Shown: positions 1-13,142, counted from the first letter of the stretch. The stretch is 64,000 nt of DNA from Brachynemurus nebulosus (GCA_035578155.1 JAPWDM010000008.1:6503847-6567846); one strand, 5' to 3'. Program-made: numbers and translations. Notes: generated by a model from the letters alone, not told the origin.

Positions 1-510
1 TTGTCTTTTATTTGTCCTTTTAAGTAGGTACACTTTAAAGTCTGTATTAAATAAAATAAAATTTACTACTTCTTTACTCTGCGGGAGTAGTTTTCTATAC
101 AATATTTGGGACATATTAATAAAATAACATATAATACGTAAAAAAGTTATACTGTTCAATTCATATGAAATATTTTTAAACTTTATAAACTGAAACACAA
201 TTTGTCAAATGTCAACCCAGGAAGTAGGAACCCATAAATTAGTGCATAATATATGTATCTTCTTCATTTTTGAATAAGTTGAAATCTTTTGTTTGTGCCA
301 TAATATGCAACATAATATGTTAATCTGATGTCCAGTTGAATATAGCATGTACAGAAAAAAAATGTGCTCAGTTATGTGCCATGTGTAGTAATGGCGGACT
401 GTGCTAATGACTCCTTTTCTAAGAGTCGCACAGCACACCGCACACTTAAGAGTCACTCTTTTGGAGTGACTCGCACATGTGCGACCCATCACTACTCCTG
501 ATATTTACCC
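1..510. other. no gene recognised
   Basis: AT-rich sequence with only short open frames of no recognisable content. Around 410-485 there are repeated GAGTCGCAC/GAGTGACTCGCAC motifs, but no coherent element. It lies 3' of gene A, beyond the shared block R. Confidence 0.5.
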
Positions 511-1400
511 TCCATAATCTGAACACACGATCGTGATCTGAACCAACTGAACTATAGAGATTAGACAAGGAGCCGAAACTCAATAATGTATTCAAAAAAG
601 TGTCCAAATCAAAGATGGCACTCGTGTTCGGCGAATACGAAAGCGGTACAGTACTTATTCTCAAATGGAAACGCGAGCTTCTATATTATTTTTGTTAGCT
701 TTTGGATAAAATCTTCTGGAATCTTTTTCAATGTTCAACTCAGTTATTAAGTGGGTTTTTCGATCGTTTTTAAAATAAACTTAACAATTTTTATTTTACG
801 TCGCGTCATTTATATTGTATATTATATAATTCGCTGACGTCACTCTGTAAAATCGGAGTCAGTACCATTGGATATCCGCCGTATAGAGTAATTTAAACTA
901 TACGAGTTTTTATTCATACGTATGTAATTTCTATGTATTTCCTTATTATTAAATATCATTAACCGACATTGGTGATTCTCAAATGGAAACACTCACTTCC
1001 CCAGTCCTGGCATGTTTCTATTTGAGAATAAGTACTGTAGTTACATTCTGTTTTATCCGTTTTATGTTACTATATTCGCTATATTCACATCAGTATTTTG
1101 AGATTATTAACGCCGCCAGTGGTAAAAAAAGAAAGCCTTATATTTACCATTTTCCTGACCAATTTTATCAATTCCTCTCATATGAGTTAGATCTGCATCT
1201 TATAATACTCCATTATTATTATATGCACATGTTATGCCTGCTCTACATTCTCGCAAAATTGACTCAGTACGAGAGTGTAGGTCACTTCGTGGTTTTTCGT
1301 AGTGGGCGTTGTAACGATATTCTTGATTCAGGATATTCAGTCCAGTCATTTTGAGTAGGCAGACTGCAGAACGTGGCGACCGTAGCGTGCCATAATGGGT
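511..1400. repeat. block R, copy 1 (shared flank of ZNF units)
   Basis: About 0.9 kb that recurs near 4541-5651 (continuing at 6454-6475 and 8580-8780), at 39885-41232 and, inverted, at 47640-48205. Shared landmarks are GAACACACGATCGTGATCTG, the segment with CTGACGTCACT, GGATATCCGCCGTATA and CTCAAATGGAAACACTCACTTCC. It runs into the 3' end of gene A, so it is part of the duplicated unit. Its short open frame (983-1354) is not conserved between copies. Confidence 0.75.
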
Positions 1401-1429
1401 TGATGGGTCGAGTAATCAATAAAAATTGT

Positions 1430-1439
1430 TTTATTTATT
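1430..1439 (-). promoter_or_regulatory. poly(A) signal of gene A
   Basis: Two overlapping AATAAA hexamers on the minus strand, about 0.2 kb after the stop. The surrounding GGCAAATAAATAAAAC context recurs behind genes B, C, D and H. Confidence 0.55.
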
Positions 1440-1548
1440 TGCCCAAAGTATTTATTATAATTAAAATTTAATAAAATCTATAACATTTTGGTTTTTCATA
1501 TATTTTTAAACTATAGGTACCTAATCAATTGAATGTTTTCGAACATTT

Positions 1549-2857
<1,309 letters not shown>

Positions 2858-3309
2858 CTAAAATGTGACAAAGTATTCTGATTAAAACATTCACAAAGGG
2901 GCGAGGGGTAATGAAACAATGATCAATTTTTGCTCAGTGTATGGAGAGTAATACAGCAGTCATTTCTTAAGAGTTTCTTATGTGAAAAATTCAAAAAATA
3001 CAAAAAAAAAGTGTGGAGAAAATTGAAGATAGTCATCGAAATCCCAGGTCGATAAACTTTTTTTTTGCAAAGGGTTGAATCTATCCACTTCGAGTTTCCC
3101 CTTAGCAAAAATCGATATTTTAGAATTTACTCGATATTTCAATTTTCACAATGCAGTTAAAGTTACATTTTTTTAATGTTACTTTTAAAACTTCTACACA
3201 TCAAAAACTATGACAATAGCTGTTTTATTGGTGCACGTTGAGTAAAAATCGACATTCTTTCACTTGTTACTTCATTAAATTAAATTTATAATCTAAATGT
3301 AGTAATTAC

Positions 3310-3747
3310 CAATTTTATATTTTGCCGTTGTAAGTCTGTGAAGTTTTTTTGATCTATCGAACTATTATTTTCTTGTGACAATTTAGCTGATTCAAAAATT
3401 TTAGTTTCTGTTGGTGACACTAAACTGGTCTCATTCACTTCGGCTTCCTCCGATTTAATTTCAAAAGTATGAAAAATTTCATCGACTGGTGCATTCACTT
3501 CATGTTTTACCACTATAAATTCAAAATTATGAAAACTTTCATGGTGTGGTTCATTAACTTCATCTTTTTCCACTTTAATTTCAAGTGTACGATCAACTTC
3601 ATGGACCTGTTCATTCATTTCATCCTTCTCCACTTTAGTTTCAAATGTACAATCAACTTCGTGGACGGGTTCATTCATTTCCATCTTCTCCACTTTAATT
3701 TTAAACATTTTAAATGTATGAAAATTTTCATGGACCGATTTTTCCAT
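3310..3747 (-). CDS. ZNF-A exon 1: acidic/lysine repeat region
   Basis: First coding exon, starting at the ATG of MEKSVHE and ending AAATTG before donor GTAATTAC. It encodes about 146 residues: five degenerate 20-residue repeats with cores FKIKVEKMEMNE, ETKVEKDEMNE, EIKVEKDEVNE, VVKHEVNA and EIKSEEAEVNE. A conserved tail follows (SLVSPTETKIFESAKLS, NFTDLQRQNIKL). Four of five cores keep hydrophobic-K-x-E, the SUMO-acceptor consensus. I recognise no ZAD, KRAB or BTB domain. The intron to exon 2 is 452 bp. The ATG is chosen because its position and context (CCAAAATGGA) are shared by most paralogues. Confidence 0.85.
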
Positions 3748-4540
3748 TTTGGATTTTTATATCTGAACAATGGAGGGTAGATATCACGAGCACCATCTTT
3801 GTATCAAAAAGTGTCCATATAAACGCGAAAATAGTAGCGGCGCTACTATAGCAAAAGGGTAAATTTAGAGAAGTTGTTATGTAATTATTGTTTTTTTATT
3901 ATAATTGTTACATATAATAGTTTTATTATTTTAAAAATTTTTATAAAACTCAACACAAAAAAATCACAATACTCTTTTGCTTTTCTGGCGCTATTCTGGC
4001 GAGTTTTTGAACTATTTTTCTATTGTTTTCCGGCCAAGATAGTCCTCCTAATATTTACCTCCCATCAAGGGGCCAAACTACTGTTTAAATAGTAAGCATC
4101 CCGACTGTAATCAAAATTTTACGTCATCAGACTAGGCAGAGAGATGGAAAGTTGTATACGTATTTAGATTTTGTGTTGGTATGTGTAGGGTTGTGGATGT
4201 TTGTCTGTGTGATACTCTTTATGTATGCAGCAAAGTGGTCCAGGGTGGGAGTGGGTACATATGCTAGAACAACAGCATGTATGTGATGTATGTACCCGCT
4301 AACAATGAACAGCCACCACTGTAGCTACGACTGCAACAATGCAAGTGTACGCTTGAAGAGTCGATGGACGACTAACCAGTAAGCTGGTAACTGCTGGTAA
4401 CATTGTTAACACAACGCAGTGTGCGTTCGATGAAGTACACGGACTGACTAATGCCTTAAGCTGTGACACGGCTCCAAATGACTCCGCGCCAATTACACGT
4501 TTTTAATATTAGTTGGTTTCTAGTGTTCTATGCCTTCCAT
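3748..4540 (-). promoter_or_regulatory. 5' flank of gene A
   Basis: No coding sequence. Positions 3770-3860 match the flank upstream of gene E exon 1 (near 33410-33500). Positions 4133-4530 match, in inverted orientation, the flank upstream of J (61190-61560), with an extra piece at about 4350-4420 containing GATGGACGACTAACC, the end of the PIF-like element seen at 36984. This is likely promoter-proximal DNA of the family; no core promoter motif is assigned. Confidence 0.5.
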
Positions 4541-5651
4541 GACCTGAACACACGATCGTGATCTGAACCAACTGAACTATAGAGATTAGACAAGGAGACG
4601 AAACTCAATAATGTATTCAAAAAAGTGTCCAAATCAAAGATGGCGCTCGTAATCGACCATGTCCCTGCCACTTGTTTTCAAGGACGGACCTTTTCATGTC
4701 ACAGTTTGCTGCGTTTGCTACGTGGCGGTAAACTAAATAGAGTTGGGACATGTGAGCATTTTTCATCAAATAGATGTCAAAATTAATTACCATATGATTG
4801 AGCACAAAAGTATCGTCACCAAGTTCTGTGTTAACGAAGAATTAAATTTTTTTAATTTAATTAATCTTTCTAGGTTGAATTAAAGTATTTTTTAAATATT
4901 TAATTTATTTCCAATTTATTTTAGATGAAAAAGAGCGAACTATTAAACCTCATGTCTCGACTCTAATTTTATTCCCTAGTAAATCAACGCCATCTGGTAT
5001 ATTAGTTACAGCGACGTCAAAAAACGGTCCATTTTTTTATAATAGACTAAATGGAGAGTGACACGGACATGTATTCGACGGATACGAAAGCGGTATAGTA
5101 CTTATTTTCAAATGGAACACTCTCAAATGGAAATGCGAGCTTCTATATTATCTTTGTTAGCTTTTGAATAGAATCTTCTGGAATCTTTTTAAGTTATAAG
5201 GTGGGTTTTTCGATCGTTTTTAAAATAAACTTTACAATTTTTATTTTGCGTCGCATCATTTATATTGTATATTATATAATTCGCTGACGTCACTATGTAA
5301 AATCGCAGTCAGTACCATTGGATATCCGCCGTATAAAGTAATTTAAACTATAAGAGTTTATTTCATACATATGTAATTTCTAGGTATTTCCTTATTATTA
5401 AATATCATCAACCGACATTGGTAATTCTCAAATGGAAACACTCACTTCCCCAGTCCCGACGTGTTTCCATTTGAGAATATGTACTGTATTTATATTCTGT
5501 TTTATCCGTTTTATGTTACCCAAAGGTTACCATATTCGTTATATTCACATCAGTATTCGAGCAGTATTAACGCCGCTAGTGGTAAAAAAAGGAAGCCTTA
5601 TATTTTCCTGATCAATTTTATCAAATCCTCTCTATAAGTAAGATCTCCATC
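4541..5651. repeat. block R, copy 2, with internal insertion
   Basis: Second copy of the shared flank. Between the CTCGT and ATTCGACGG of block R (about 4651-5072) is a roughly 420-bp insert beginning near CATGTCCCTGCCACTTG. Related sequence occurs at 26510-26590 and 33990-34110. The copy is interrupted at 5652 by a hAT-like element and resumes at 6454. Confidence 0.65.
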
Positions 5652-6453
5652 CAGGATTGCCAGATTGGGCGTATTACCGCAATTTGGACGAATTTCAAAC
5701 ACGTTTCGCGCTTAAATTTGTATTGGGCGATTTTCCACAATATGGACTATTTTGAAAGTAGTCCATATAATTATTAAACATTTTTAAATTTTTAATATTT
5801 TTCAAAATTTCTTATTTTGTTCTTGGTTCACTTCAATTCTCATAACTCTTAATATAGGTAACTTGTACATTGTAACTTTTACAATGCTTTAAACAATTAT
5901 TTAAAAAAAGTAACATTGGATCTTCTTAACTGTTTCGCAATTGCCACTGATGGCGGATCAAACTTACGTGGCGTCAATAATTCCTTATTTACATTAATGA
6001 GGAACAAGAAAGAAAATTTAATTCTGTTTGAATGTATTTGTCATTCCTGCATTTATCAAAAAAAAAGAACTCGTGAAGAAGAACAACTGGAAGAAGAAAT
6101 ACTACTTGAAATGTTAAAATTGTAATTAAATCTGTACATGCATATTGCCTCTATCTTTATTTATATATGATCTCATATTATTAAATTTCAAAAATTTTAT
6201 AAAATTATTATTTATTACATGTATCTATTACACGTTATTATTAACTATAATTTATTATAGTTAGATAATTTAACTTATAATTTACTAATTATAAATTTAT
6301 TAATAATAATTAAATGATATAAAAAATGAAAACCATATATTTTTTTTAGTTTTAAATTTTGGGCGGTTTTTTTTATTTGTGTGCGCTTTTTCCGTCAGGA
6401 CTTGCGCTTTTTCGGTGTGAACATAAAATAGGTGTGAACTTCTGGCAACCCTG
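5652..6453 (+). mobile_element. hAT-like element, 802 bp
   Basis: Ends CAGGATTGCCAGA and, reversed, CAGGGTTGCCAGA, typical of hAT terminal inverted repeats. Flanked by TCTCCATC (5644-5651) and TTTCCATC (6454-6461), an 8-bp target duplication with one change. Carries a transposase remnant. The empty site is visible in block R copies 1 and 3. Confidence 0.85.
5916..6125 (+). pseudogene. hAT transposase fragment
   Basis: About 69 residues. The stretch CFAIATDGGSNLRGVNN, followed by the ENLILFECICHSC segment, resembles the central RNase-H-like part of hAT transposases (catalytic aspartate in ATDGxSNxRG, then a CxxHS-type segment). No BED finger and no C-terminal dimerisation region are seen, so it cannot be an active enzyme. 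Confidence 0.6.
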
Positions 6454-6572
6454 TTTCCATCTTATAATACTCCATTGATCTGAACCTGAACACAAAGCCT
6501 ACACACTAACAACCTTTATGAGTATTTTATGGTACTTGTGTGACACGGAGGAGTCGTAATGTAAGTTATGAA

Positions 6573-7064
6573 CCCTCGTGCAAATAGCCAACATAAATTT
6601 AAAAAGATGAGATTTTTTTATTTTTGTTTCGATCAACCGTTTGTGAATGTTTGTGACGCTATTATTTTCGTTTGTGACTAATTAGTTAATTAATTATTTA
6701 ATAGTTAATTAAGAGTGTGTGAATAGCCAACATTTTTTAAAATTTATTGCAATATTGACTTCCGAGCACTTAATCGATCGAAAATCGTTTGTGAATTCCA
6801 AATATACCATTAAAAACATTTGTGACAGCGTATTTTTTAAAAAATAATAAAAAAATCAATTACATAGGAAACTCCCATTACGCAATCCACTGGGACCAAA
6901 TTGCTAAATGAGAAAATCAAAGATCACGGGCGTTAAAAAACACTCTTAATTAACAATTAAATAATTAATTAACTAATTAGTCACAAACATTCACAAACGA
7001 TTGATCGAAGGAAAAATAAAACAATCTCATTTTTTTAAATTTATGTTAGCTATTCGCACGAGGG
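6573..7064. repeat. fold-back element, 492 bp
   Basis: Arms of roughly 130-145 bp begin CCCTCGTGCAAATAGCCAAC and, on the opposite strand at the right end, CCCTCGTGCGAATAGCTAAC. They enclose a unique centre. Non-coding; probably a MITE. No clear target duplication. Confidence 0.65.
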
Positions 7065-7280
7065 TAAGTTAAGGAAGTTATCAAGGACAAGGGCTACTTG
7101 GCACCACACTGGCACGCTACAAGTACAATATGGCGTCGAAGTCATGACGTTATTAACTACTCTGGGTTATTAACACTGGCCAGTATACTGGATTATATTT
7201 CGAAACACGCCCCAAATTAAAAAAAATAGATTTAATCTGCTTGATATTCTCTATTTGGTTCATAATTACATGCATAATTT

Positions 7281-8439
7281 ACAAGGAGACTGCACAGCCT
7301 TGGGGTCGGCGATTTGGCTGAAATTTTTTTTGGTGATAGAGTACACTTAATATGTTAATATATTAAAATAATAGCGCGCACTACTCAGAAAAACTTGTAA
7401 AAAAAATAATTGAAAAATTTCAACGCAGCTGGTGTAGTTAATATACTTGAAAAGGAATATTGTAAATAACAGTCCTATTGGTCTAGTGCAATTGGCGTTA
7501 GACTGGTAACACAATGGTCATGTGTTCGCAACCGACTCTCTTCAACAGAACTTTTTTGTTAATTTTTTTTTTTTTTAATATTAATGAATGTCTTCTTTAT
7601 TTATAAAACATCTTATTTAAAATATGTATTTGTAACAAATCTTTAAATAGGTAAATCTGTAAATAGGTAAGATAAAATAAAATAAAATATAAAACTTTTA
7701 ACGTAACATTTATTTAATTGTAAATTATATTATTATTCTCTATACACAAGACCCAGAGTGATAGTTGCCATAAAAACATACAAAACAATAATTTTTATTA
7801 CAATTTACACAACATATGAATGCATGTCCTTTACAATTACAGGGTGTCTGTAAGACATCTAGTGAAAAACATATTTGATTAACGTTCATGAAAATGTTCC
7901 TTTCATGAAATAATTTTGACGCATATCAGACAAAATTATTGTTTTGTATGTTTTTGACTATCACTCTGGGTCTTGTGTGTAAAGTATAATAATAATTTAC
8001 AATTAAATAAATGTTACTTTAAAAGTTTTATAATTAATTTTATTTTATCCTACCTATTTACAGATTTACCTATTTAAAAATTTGTTACAAATACATATTT
8101 TAAATAAGATGTTTTATAAATAAAGAAGACATTCATTAATATTAAAAAAAAAAAAAATTAACAAAAAAGTTTTGTTGAACAGAGTCGGTTGCGAACACAT
8201 GACCATTGTGTTACCAGTCTAACGGCAATTGCACTAGACCAATAGGACTGTTATTTATAATATTCCTTTTCAAGTATATTAACTACACCAGCTGCGTTGA
8301 AATTTTTCAATTATTTTTTTTACAAGTTTTTCTGAGTAGTGCGCGCTATTATTTTAATATATTAACATATTAAGTGTACTCTATCACCAAAAAAAATTTC
8401 AGCCAAATCGCCGACCCCAAGGCTGTGCAGTCTCCTTGT
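7281..8439. repeat. 1.16-kb near-perfect palindrome
   Basis: Arms 7281-7795 and about 7931-8439 are reverse complements with few differences, separated by about 135 bp. Outer ends read ACAAGGAGACTGCACAGCC on both strands. Each arm contains a tRNA-like stretch (TGGTCTAGTGCAATTGG and, downstream, GTGTTCGCAACC), resembling Pol III A and B boxes but not folding cleanly. No open frame. Transcription from either side would give a long hairpin. Confidence 0.85.
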
Positions 8440-8783
8440 TAGTTAAAAGGTTAGTTTTGCAATAAAAATGATTAATTTTTTTATGAAAAAAGAAAGTACA
8501 AAAATCACTAAAAATTTGGTTGGCATTACTTTTTTCCTATACACTGTGTCGTTTGTGTTTTGCTAATGGAACCGATCATTATTATGCACATGTTATGAAT
8601 GTTATGCCTGCTGTACATTCTCGCAAAATTGACCGAGTATGAGAGTGTAGGTCACTTCGTAGTGGGCGTTGTAACGATATTTAGGATATTCAGTCCAAAG
8701 TCATTTTGAGTAGGCAAACTGCAGAACGTGGCGTGCAGAGCAGGCATAATGGGTTGATGGGTCGAGTAATCAATAAAAATTGT
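8440..8783. repeat. remnant repeat and 3' flank of gene B
   Basis: 8455-8578 matches, on the opposite strand, elements near 26690-26830 and 59917-60640 (GGTTGGCATTAC motif). 8580-8780 resumes block R and equals the 3' flank of gene A (CATTCTCGCAAAATTGACC, GGGTTGATGGGTCGAG). Confidence 0.55.
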
Positions 8784-8789
8784 TTTATT
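8784..8789 (-). promoter_or_regulatory. poly(A) signal of gene B
   Basis: AATAAA on the minus strand in the same context as gene A, but separated from the gene by a 543-bp element at 8821-9363. Confidence 0.4.
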
Positions 8790-8820
8790 TATTTGCCAAA
8801 AGTATTTATTATAATTAAAA

Positions 8821-9363
8821 TGGGGTATTTGACAGTATCAAGGAAAATCAATGAAAACAAATTTTAATGAAAATTTATAATGAAAGACAGCAATTTATTA
8901 TACTAATTCATCTTAACTATCATTATTTGATTTTAAAAAAATTAATTAAAAAAAGTAATTTTTTAGCTAAAATCCACGTAAGCAGAAACGGGCTGTGACG
9001 TTGCTTTCTCTTATATTTCAACACTATCGCCACTAGTGCCGCTGCTTAAACTCCGGTTTGCAAACACAGCTATGGAAATTCATTAAAATTTAATTAATTT
9101 TTTTTAAAATCAACAATTTCTTTTCCTAGTTACAGGAAAAATAAACATTTTTTTTTCTTAGTTACAGGACACCTGTTGCTATCTAGAGAATGTGACGTAA
9201 CTGACAGCTAGTAAACGTTTTCGCGCAAATTTTGAGAACAGATACTAAAATAATTTTTTCTAACAATTTTCGGCATTATTTTTAAAAACTAAAAACCTAT
9301 ACATGCATAATACATAAATATGTGTGTTTTAAAATAGTTTTTCAAAATTAGTCAAATTCCCCA
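8821..9363 (+). mobile_element. MITE M2, copy 1 (543 bp)
   Basis: Ends TGGGGTATTTGACAGTA and, reversed, TGGGGAATTTGACTAATTTT. A copy of similar length lies inverted at 25136-25666. Non-coding. It splits the 3' untranslated region of gene B; the uninterrupted sequence is seen behind genes A and C. Confidence 0.75.
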
Positions 9364-9452
9364 TTTACTTAAATTTACGTATAACAACATTTTTGTTTTT
9401 CATATATTTTTAAACTATACCTACCTAATCAGTTGAATGTTTTCGAACATTT

Positions 9453-9618
9453 TTATGCTTTTTCACCACAGTGAATTATTTCGTGTCTTTTCAAATGACT
9501 TAAAGTAGTAAATGTTTTAGTACATATTTTACATTGATATGGTTTTTTTACCACTATGAATCCTTTTATGTCTATTTAAACTACTTGAAGTAGTAAGTGT
9601 TTTAGTACATATATTACA
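9453..9618 (-). pseudogene. lost last two fingers of gene B
   Basis: After the premature TAG the finger frame continues (helix SSSLNRH), then meets the same A7 run as gene A, after which the last finger ([10 protein letters not shown]) ends at CGEKA. Two array-ending lesions are thus present in series. Confidence 0.8.
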
Positions 9619-10254
9619 CTAATATGGTTTTTTACTACTGTGAATTCTTTCGTGTCTTTTTAAATCACTGGAACTAAAAAATGTTTTAGTACATATGTTA
9701 CATTTATATGATTTTTCACCACTGTGAACTCTATCATGTCTTCTTAAATGACTCAATTCAGTAAACCTTTTAGTACATATGTTACATTCATACGGTTTTT
9801 CACCACTATGAATTTTTTCATGTCTTCGTAAATGACTTAATTCAGTAAACCTTTTAATACATATGTTACATTCATATGGTTTTTCACCACTATGAATTCT
9901 TTCATGTTTTCTTAAATTACTTGAATTTGTAAATGTTTTCGAACATATGTTACAGTCGTATGGTTTTTCACCACTGTGAATTCTTTCATGTGCTTTTAAA
10001 TTACTTGAATTAGTAAATGTTTTAGTACAAATGTTACACCGATATGGCTTTTCACCGCTGTGAATTATTTTATGTATTTTTAACTGACTTATGTAAGTAA
10101 ATATTTTAGTACATGTATCACACTGAAATAGTTTTTTGCCATCACATGTAATTTTATGTTTTGTTAAATCTGTCGAATGATCTTCATCTATTTCATCTTC
10201 AATTTTGATTTCCGTATGTAAACTATTTAGATTAACCAAAGATTCACTCCACTC
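9619..10254 (-). pseudogene. ZNF-B exon 2: six fingers, then nonsense codon
   Basis: Acceptor TTTTAG before GAGTGGAGTGAA, acidic leader IKIEDEIDEDHS, then six intact fingers. The frame ends at SSKKPY-TAG where gene A has CAG at the same codon, a C-to-T change. Finger 1 resembles those of other paralogues. Fingers 3-6 match gene A fingers 9-12 closely, so B looks like a shorter or internally deleted relative of A. With the exon 1 start also lost, B is scored as a pseudogene. Read-through of the array up to this codon is otherwise undamaged, so the decay is recent. Confidence 0.85.
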
Positions 10255-10629
10255 CTAAAATATTACAAAATATTTTGATTAAAACATTCACAAAGGGGCG
10301 AGGGGTAACAAAAAAATGATCAATTTTTGCTCAGTGTATGGAGAGTAAAACAGCAGTCATTTCTTAAGTTTCTTATGTGAACAATTCAAAAAATACAAAA
10401 AAAAGTGTAACTACAAAGAAACATTTTGAAAATTGAAGATAGTCATCGAAATCCCAGGCCAATAAACTTTTTTTTTGCAAAGGGTTGATTTTTTTTTAAT
10501 GTTACTTTTAAAACTTCTACACATCAAAAACTATCACAATAGCTGTTTTATTGCTGCACGTTGAGTAAAAATCGATATTCTTTAATTTTCTACTTCATTA
10601 AAAATTTATAACCTAAATGTAGTACTTAC

Positions 10630-11058
10630 CAATTTTATATTTTGCCGTTGTAAGTCTGTGAAGTTTTTTTGATCTATCGAACTATTATTTTCGTGTGACA
10701 ATTTAGCTGATTCAAAAATTTTAGTTTCTGTTGGTGACACTAAACTGCTCTCATTCACTTCGGCTTCCTCCGCTTTAATTTCAAAAGTATGAAAAATTTC
10801 ATGGACTGGTGCATTCACTTCATGTTTTACCATTTTAAATTCAAAAGTATGAAAATTTTCATGGTGTGGTTCATTCACTTCATCTTTCTCCACTTTAATT
10901 TCAAGTGTACGATCAACTTCATGGGCCAGTTCATTCTCTTCAACTTTCTCCACTTTAGTTTCAAATGCACAATCAACTTCGTGGACGGGTTCATTCATTT
11001 CACCTTTTTCCACTTTAAATTTGAATGTATGACAATTTTCATGCACCAATTTTTCGAT
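10630..11058 (-). pseudogene. ZNF-B exon 1: repeat region without a start codon
   Basis: Homologous to exon 1 of A along its whole length (about 143 codons, five repeats, cores FKVEKGEMNE, ETKVEKVEENE, EIKVEKDEVNE, MVKHEVNA, EIKAEEAEVNE), with intact donor GTAAGTAC in phase 0 to exon 2 after a 375-bp intron. The position of the family ATG (CCAAAATGG) reads CCAAAATCG, so the start is ATC. The next in-frame ATG is inside the repeats (MNEPVHE). Confidence 0.85.
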
Positions 11059-11122
11059 TTTGGATTTAATACCTGAACAACCTGAACACTGAATACAAAG
11101 CCTGCACGCTTAGTTTGTCTAC

Positions 11123-12079
11123 TAGGGATGTCGTTTTTTAATCAATAAATTGAGAAATCAATTAATCGGAAGTATGAAAACCGATTATTGATTTTGAGAT
11201 CGATTCACACATCGATTTTTATTTTATGGAAATCGCGAAACGATTTTATTTTCTTCAAAACATAAATTGTTTTTTTATTTATTTTAAGCATCAAACGCAT
11301 ATAATCAAATTTCTATGCATCATATCAAATTGTCAAAATTGACAAATTGACAACTGTACCATGTACAAAACAATAAAGTTAAAGCGGGAAATTAAAAAAA
11401 AAAAATTATAATTCTTTTTTTATCCCTTAATCTATAAAAAAAAAACTTTGTATGCAATTAAATAAAAAAACTTCTCAATATTTAGTACAATTTAGATAAT
11501 ATTATTTATACAATTAGAATTTTTATATCAAATGAAAATAAAAATTGTCAATTTTGTTGTGATGTTGTGATTCATCTCTATACCATAGAATAAAATTCTA
11601 AAAAAATGTTGGCAATTAATAAGTACGTACAGTTGTACACGCTTACTATTGGCGACGCAAAGATTCTCACTCGCGCCTCTGGTGGTAAAATTAGAACTAG
11701 CATCAAGTAAAAATATACGTATACGATTAATGGATGATAAAAAATCTAGTCATCCGAGCATAATTTGTATAGTACCTTTTTCTATTGACAATTAAACGTA
11801 TACAAAAATTTTTACTTGATACAGCTTCTAATTTAAAAAACCAGGAGCGCTCGCGTAATCTTTGCGTCGCCAATTTTTCTTCTTAAAAGACTTCGAAAGT
11901 TCATCTTTCTGAATTATAAATTTTTACTTAAAAATTACCGTTACTTTTGCAACAGCAAATTTGAATCGATTTCTTGGAATCGATTTTGAATACAATCGAT
12001 AATTTAAGTATCAATTCTTTTGTTGGCAATTACAAATCGATTCAAAAATCGATTTTTTTTGTAAAAAACGACATCCCTG
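11123..12079. mobile_element. hAT-like element, 957 bp
   Basis: Terminal repeats read TAGGGATGTCGTTTTTTA and, reversed, CAGGGATGTCGTTTTTTA. The target duplication is TTGTCTAC (11115-11122) / TTGTCTAT (12080-12087), 8 bp with one change. The interior is AT-rich with several ATCGATTT motifs and no transposase. It sits upstream of gene B and contains MITE M3. Confidence 0.85.
11648..11874. mobile_element. MITE M3, copy 1 (227 bp), nested
   Basis: Ends ATTGGCGACGCAAAGATT and, reversed, ATTGGCGACGCAAAGATTAC. Copies at 25705-25932 and 38857-39075 share the interior (CTCTGGTGGTAAAATTAGAA, CTTGATACAGCTTC). Non-coding and partly self-complementary. Confidence 0.85.
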
Positions 12080-12119
12080 TTGTCTATACCAGAGAACAAA
12101 GAGAACGAACATTACTATG

Positions 12120-12486
12120 AGTGCGTTTGGCAGAAAAAAGTTCTTGTTAGGACTAAAGCACAAACTATACTATACCATTTTCAGCCAGAACGCGCTTATA
12201 TTAGGCGCTAATTTGTTCCGCCATGTTTGTTTATATTTATTTTTAAAGAAGTTATTCTGTGAATAGTTTTTCTGTGCAATTTTTTTATTTAATATTATTA
12301 ACAATTACAAACAATGAATCAACAAATAATGAAGACCTATGTATACAAAAATCGTAGATTTAATATATTAGAGGTTATGTTTCTCAGTGAAAACTATTTT
12401 TGTGTCCTAGCGGAAAGTAGCATACACAGCACGACCGCCATTTTACTTATAAAAGTTTGTAAGTTCTATTTTCTGCCAAACGCACC
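12120..12486. mobile_element. MITE-like element, about 367 bp
   Basis: Ends GTGCGTTTGGCAGAAAA and, reversed, GTGCGTTTGGCAGAAAAT. CTATG is seen on both sides. The interior holds a short open frame with no recognisable content. Confidence 0.5.
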
Positions 12487-13026
12487 CTATGTCTATACTA
12501 GGGAAACGAGCGCAACCACAAAGGATAAAAAATACACCCCCACTATGTTATATATGTGCACGCGGAGTTGTGTGTTAGTCCGTTGGATGTTGTGTGTATG
12601 AGTGTCTTGCATACATATATAGATAATATGTACGTGGTGGTGGTACGTATGATGTACGTATACCACGTACATATACCGTGTTAATACGAGAGGTAACAAT
12701 ATGACAACAATTGAAACATACCCATTGAGTGCTGGCGAATGAATGAGGACTAAGGAACCTAAGATGCACATAAATGATTGCAGAAAAGAGATAGATGTAT
12801 TCGTTCTATTTATTCTGTGGTCTATACAATCAATGAATACGAAATAAGGAATACGAAGTATGCCATCTCGTGACGTTGAATGGAACTTTAATGAACCACT
12901 TTCGTGGTGGGCGTTGTAACGATATACGGGATATTTAGTACACAGTCATTTTGAGTAGGCATAGTGCAGGACATGACGTGTAGAGCAGGTATAACGGGTT
13001 AAAACCGAGTCATGAATAAAAACTGT
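12487..13026. other. upstream DNA of gene B and 3' flank of gene C
   Basis: 12500-12760 has a GT/AC-rich stretch with several short alternating runs. 12800-12895 matches the M4 palindrome family (CAATCAATGAATACGAAATAAG). 12896-13020 is the shared 3' flank of the gene units. No gene seen. Confidence 0.45.
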
Positions 13027-13032
13027 TTTATT
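13027..13032 (-). promoter_or_regulatory. poly(A) signal of gene C
   Basis: AATAAA on the minus strand in the conserved family context, about 110 bp after the ancestral stop at 13143. Confidence 0.5.
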
Positions 13033-13142
13033 TATTTTGCCAAGAGTATTTATTATAAGTAAAATTTAATTAAATTTATAACATTTTTGTTTTTCATATA
13101 TTTTTAAACTATACCTAATCAGTTGAATGTTTTCGAACATTT

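Noticed and set aside
983..1354. 123-codon plus-strand frame in block R
   Set aside because: Other copies of block R (4541-5651, 39885-41232) break the frame and show no coding constraint.
3469..3780. Plus-strand open frame opposite exon 1 of gene A (and similar at 10789, 18433, 24197, 33114, 39470, 46937), rich in HFNF and IHF
   Set aside because: It is the reverse complement of the lysine/glutamate repeat; the open frame follows from codon composition. No start or splice context is conserved independently.
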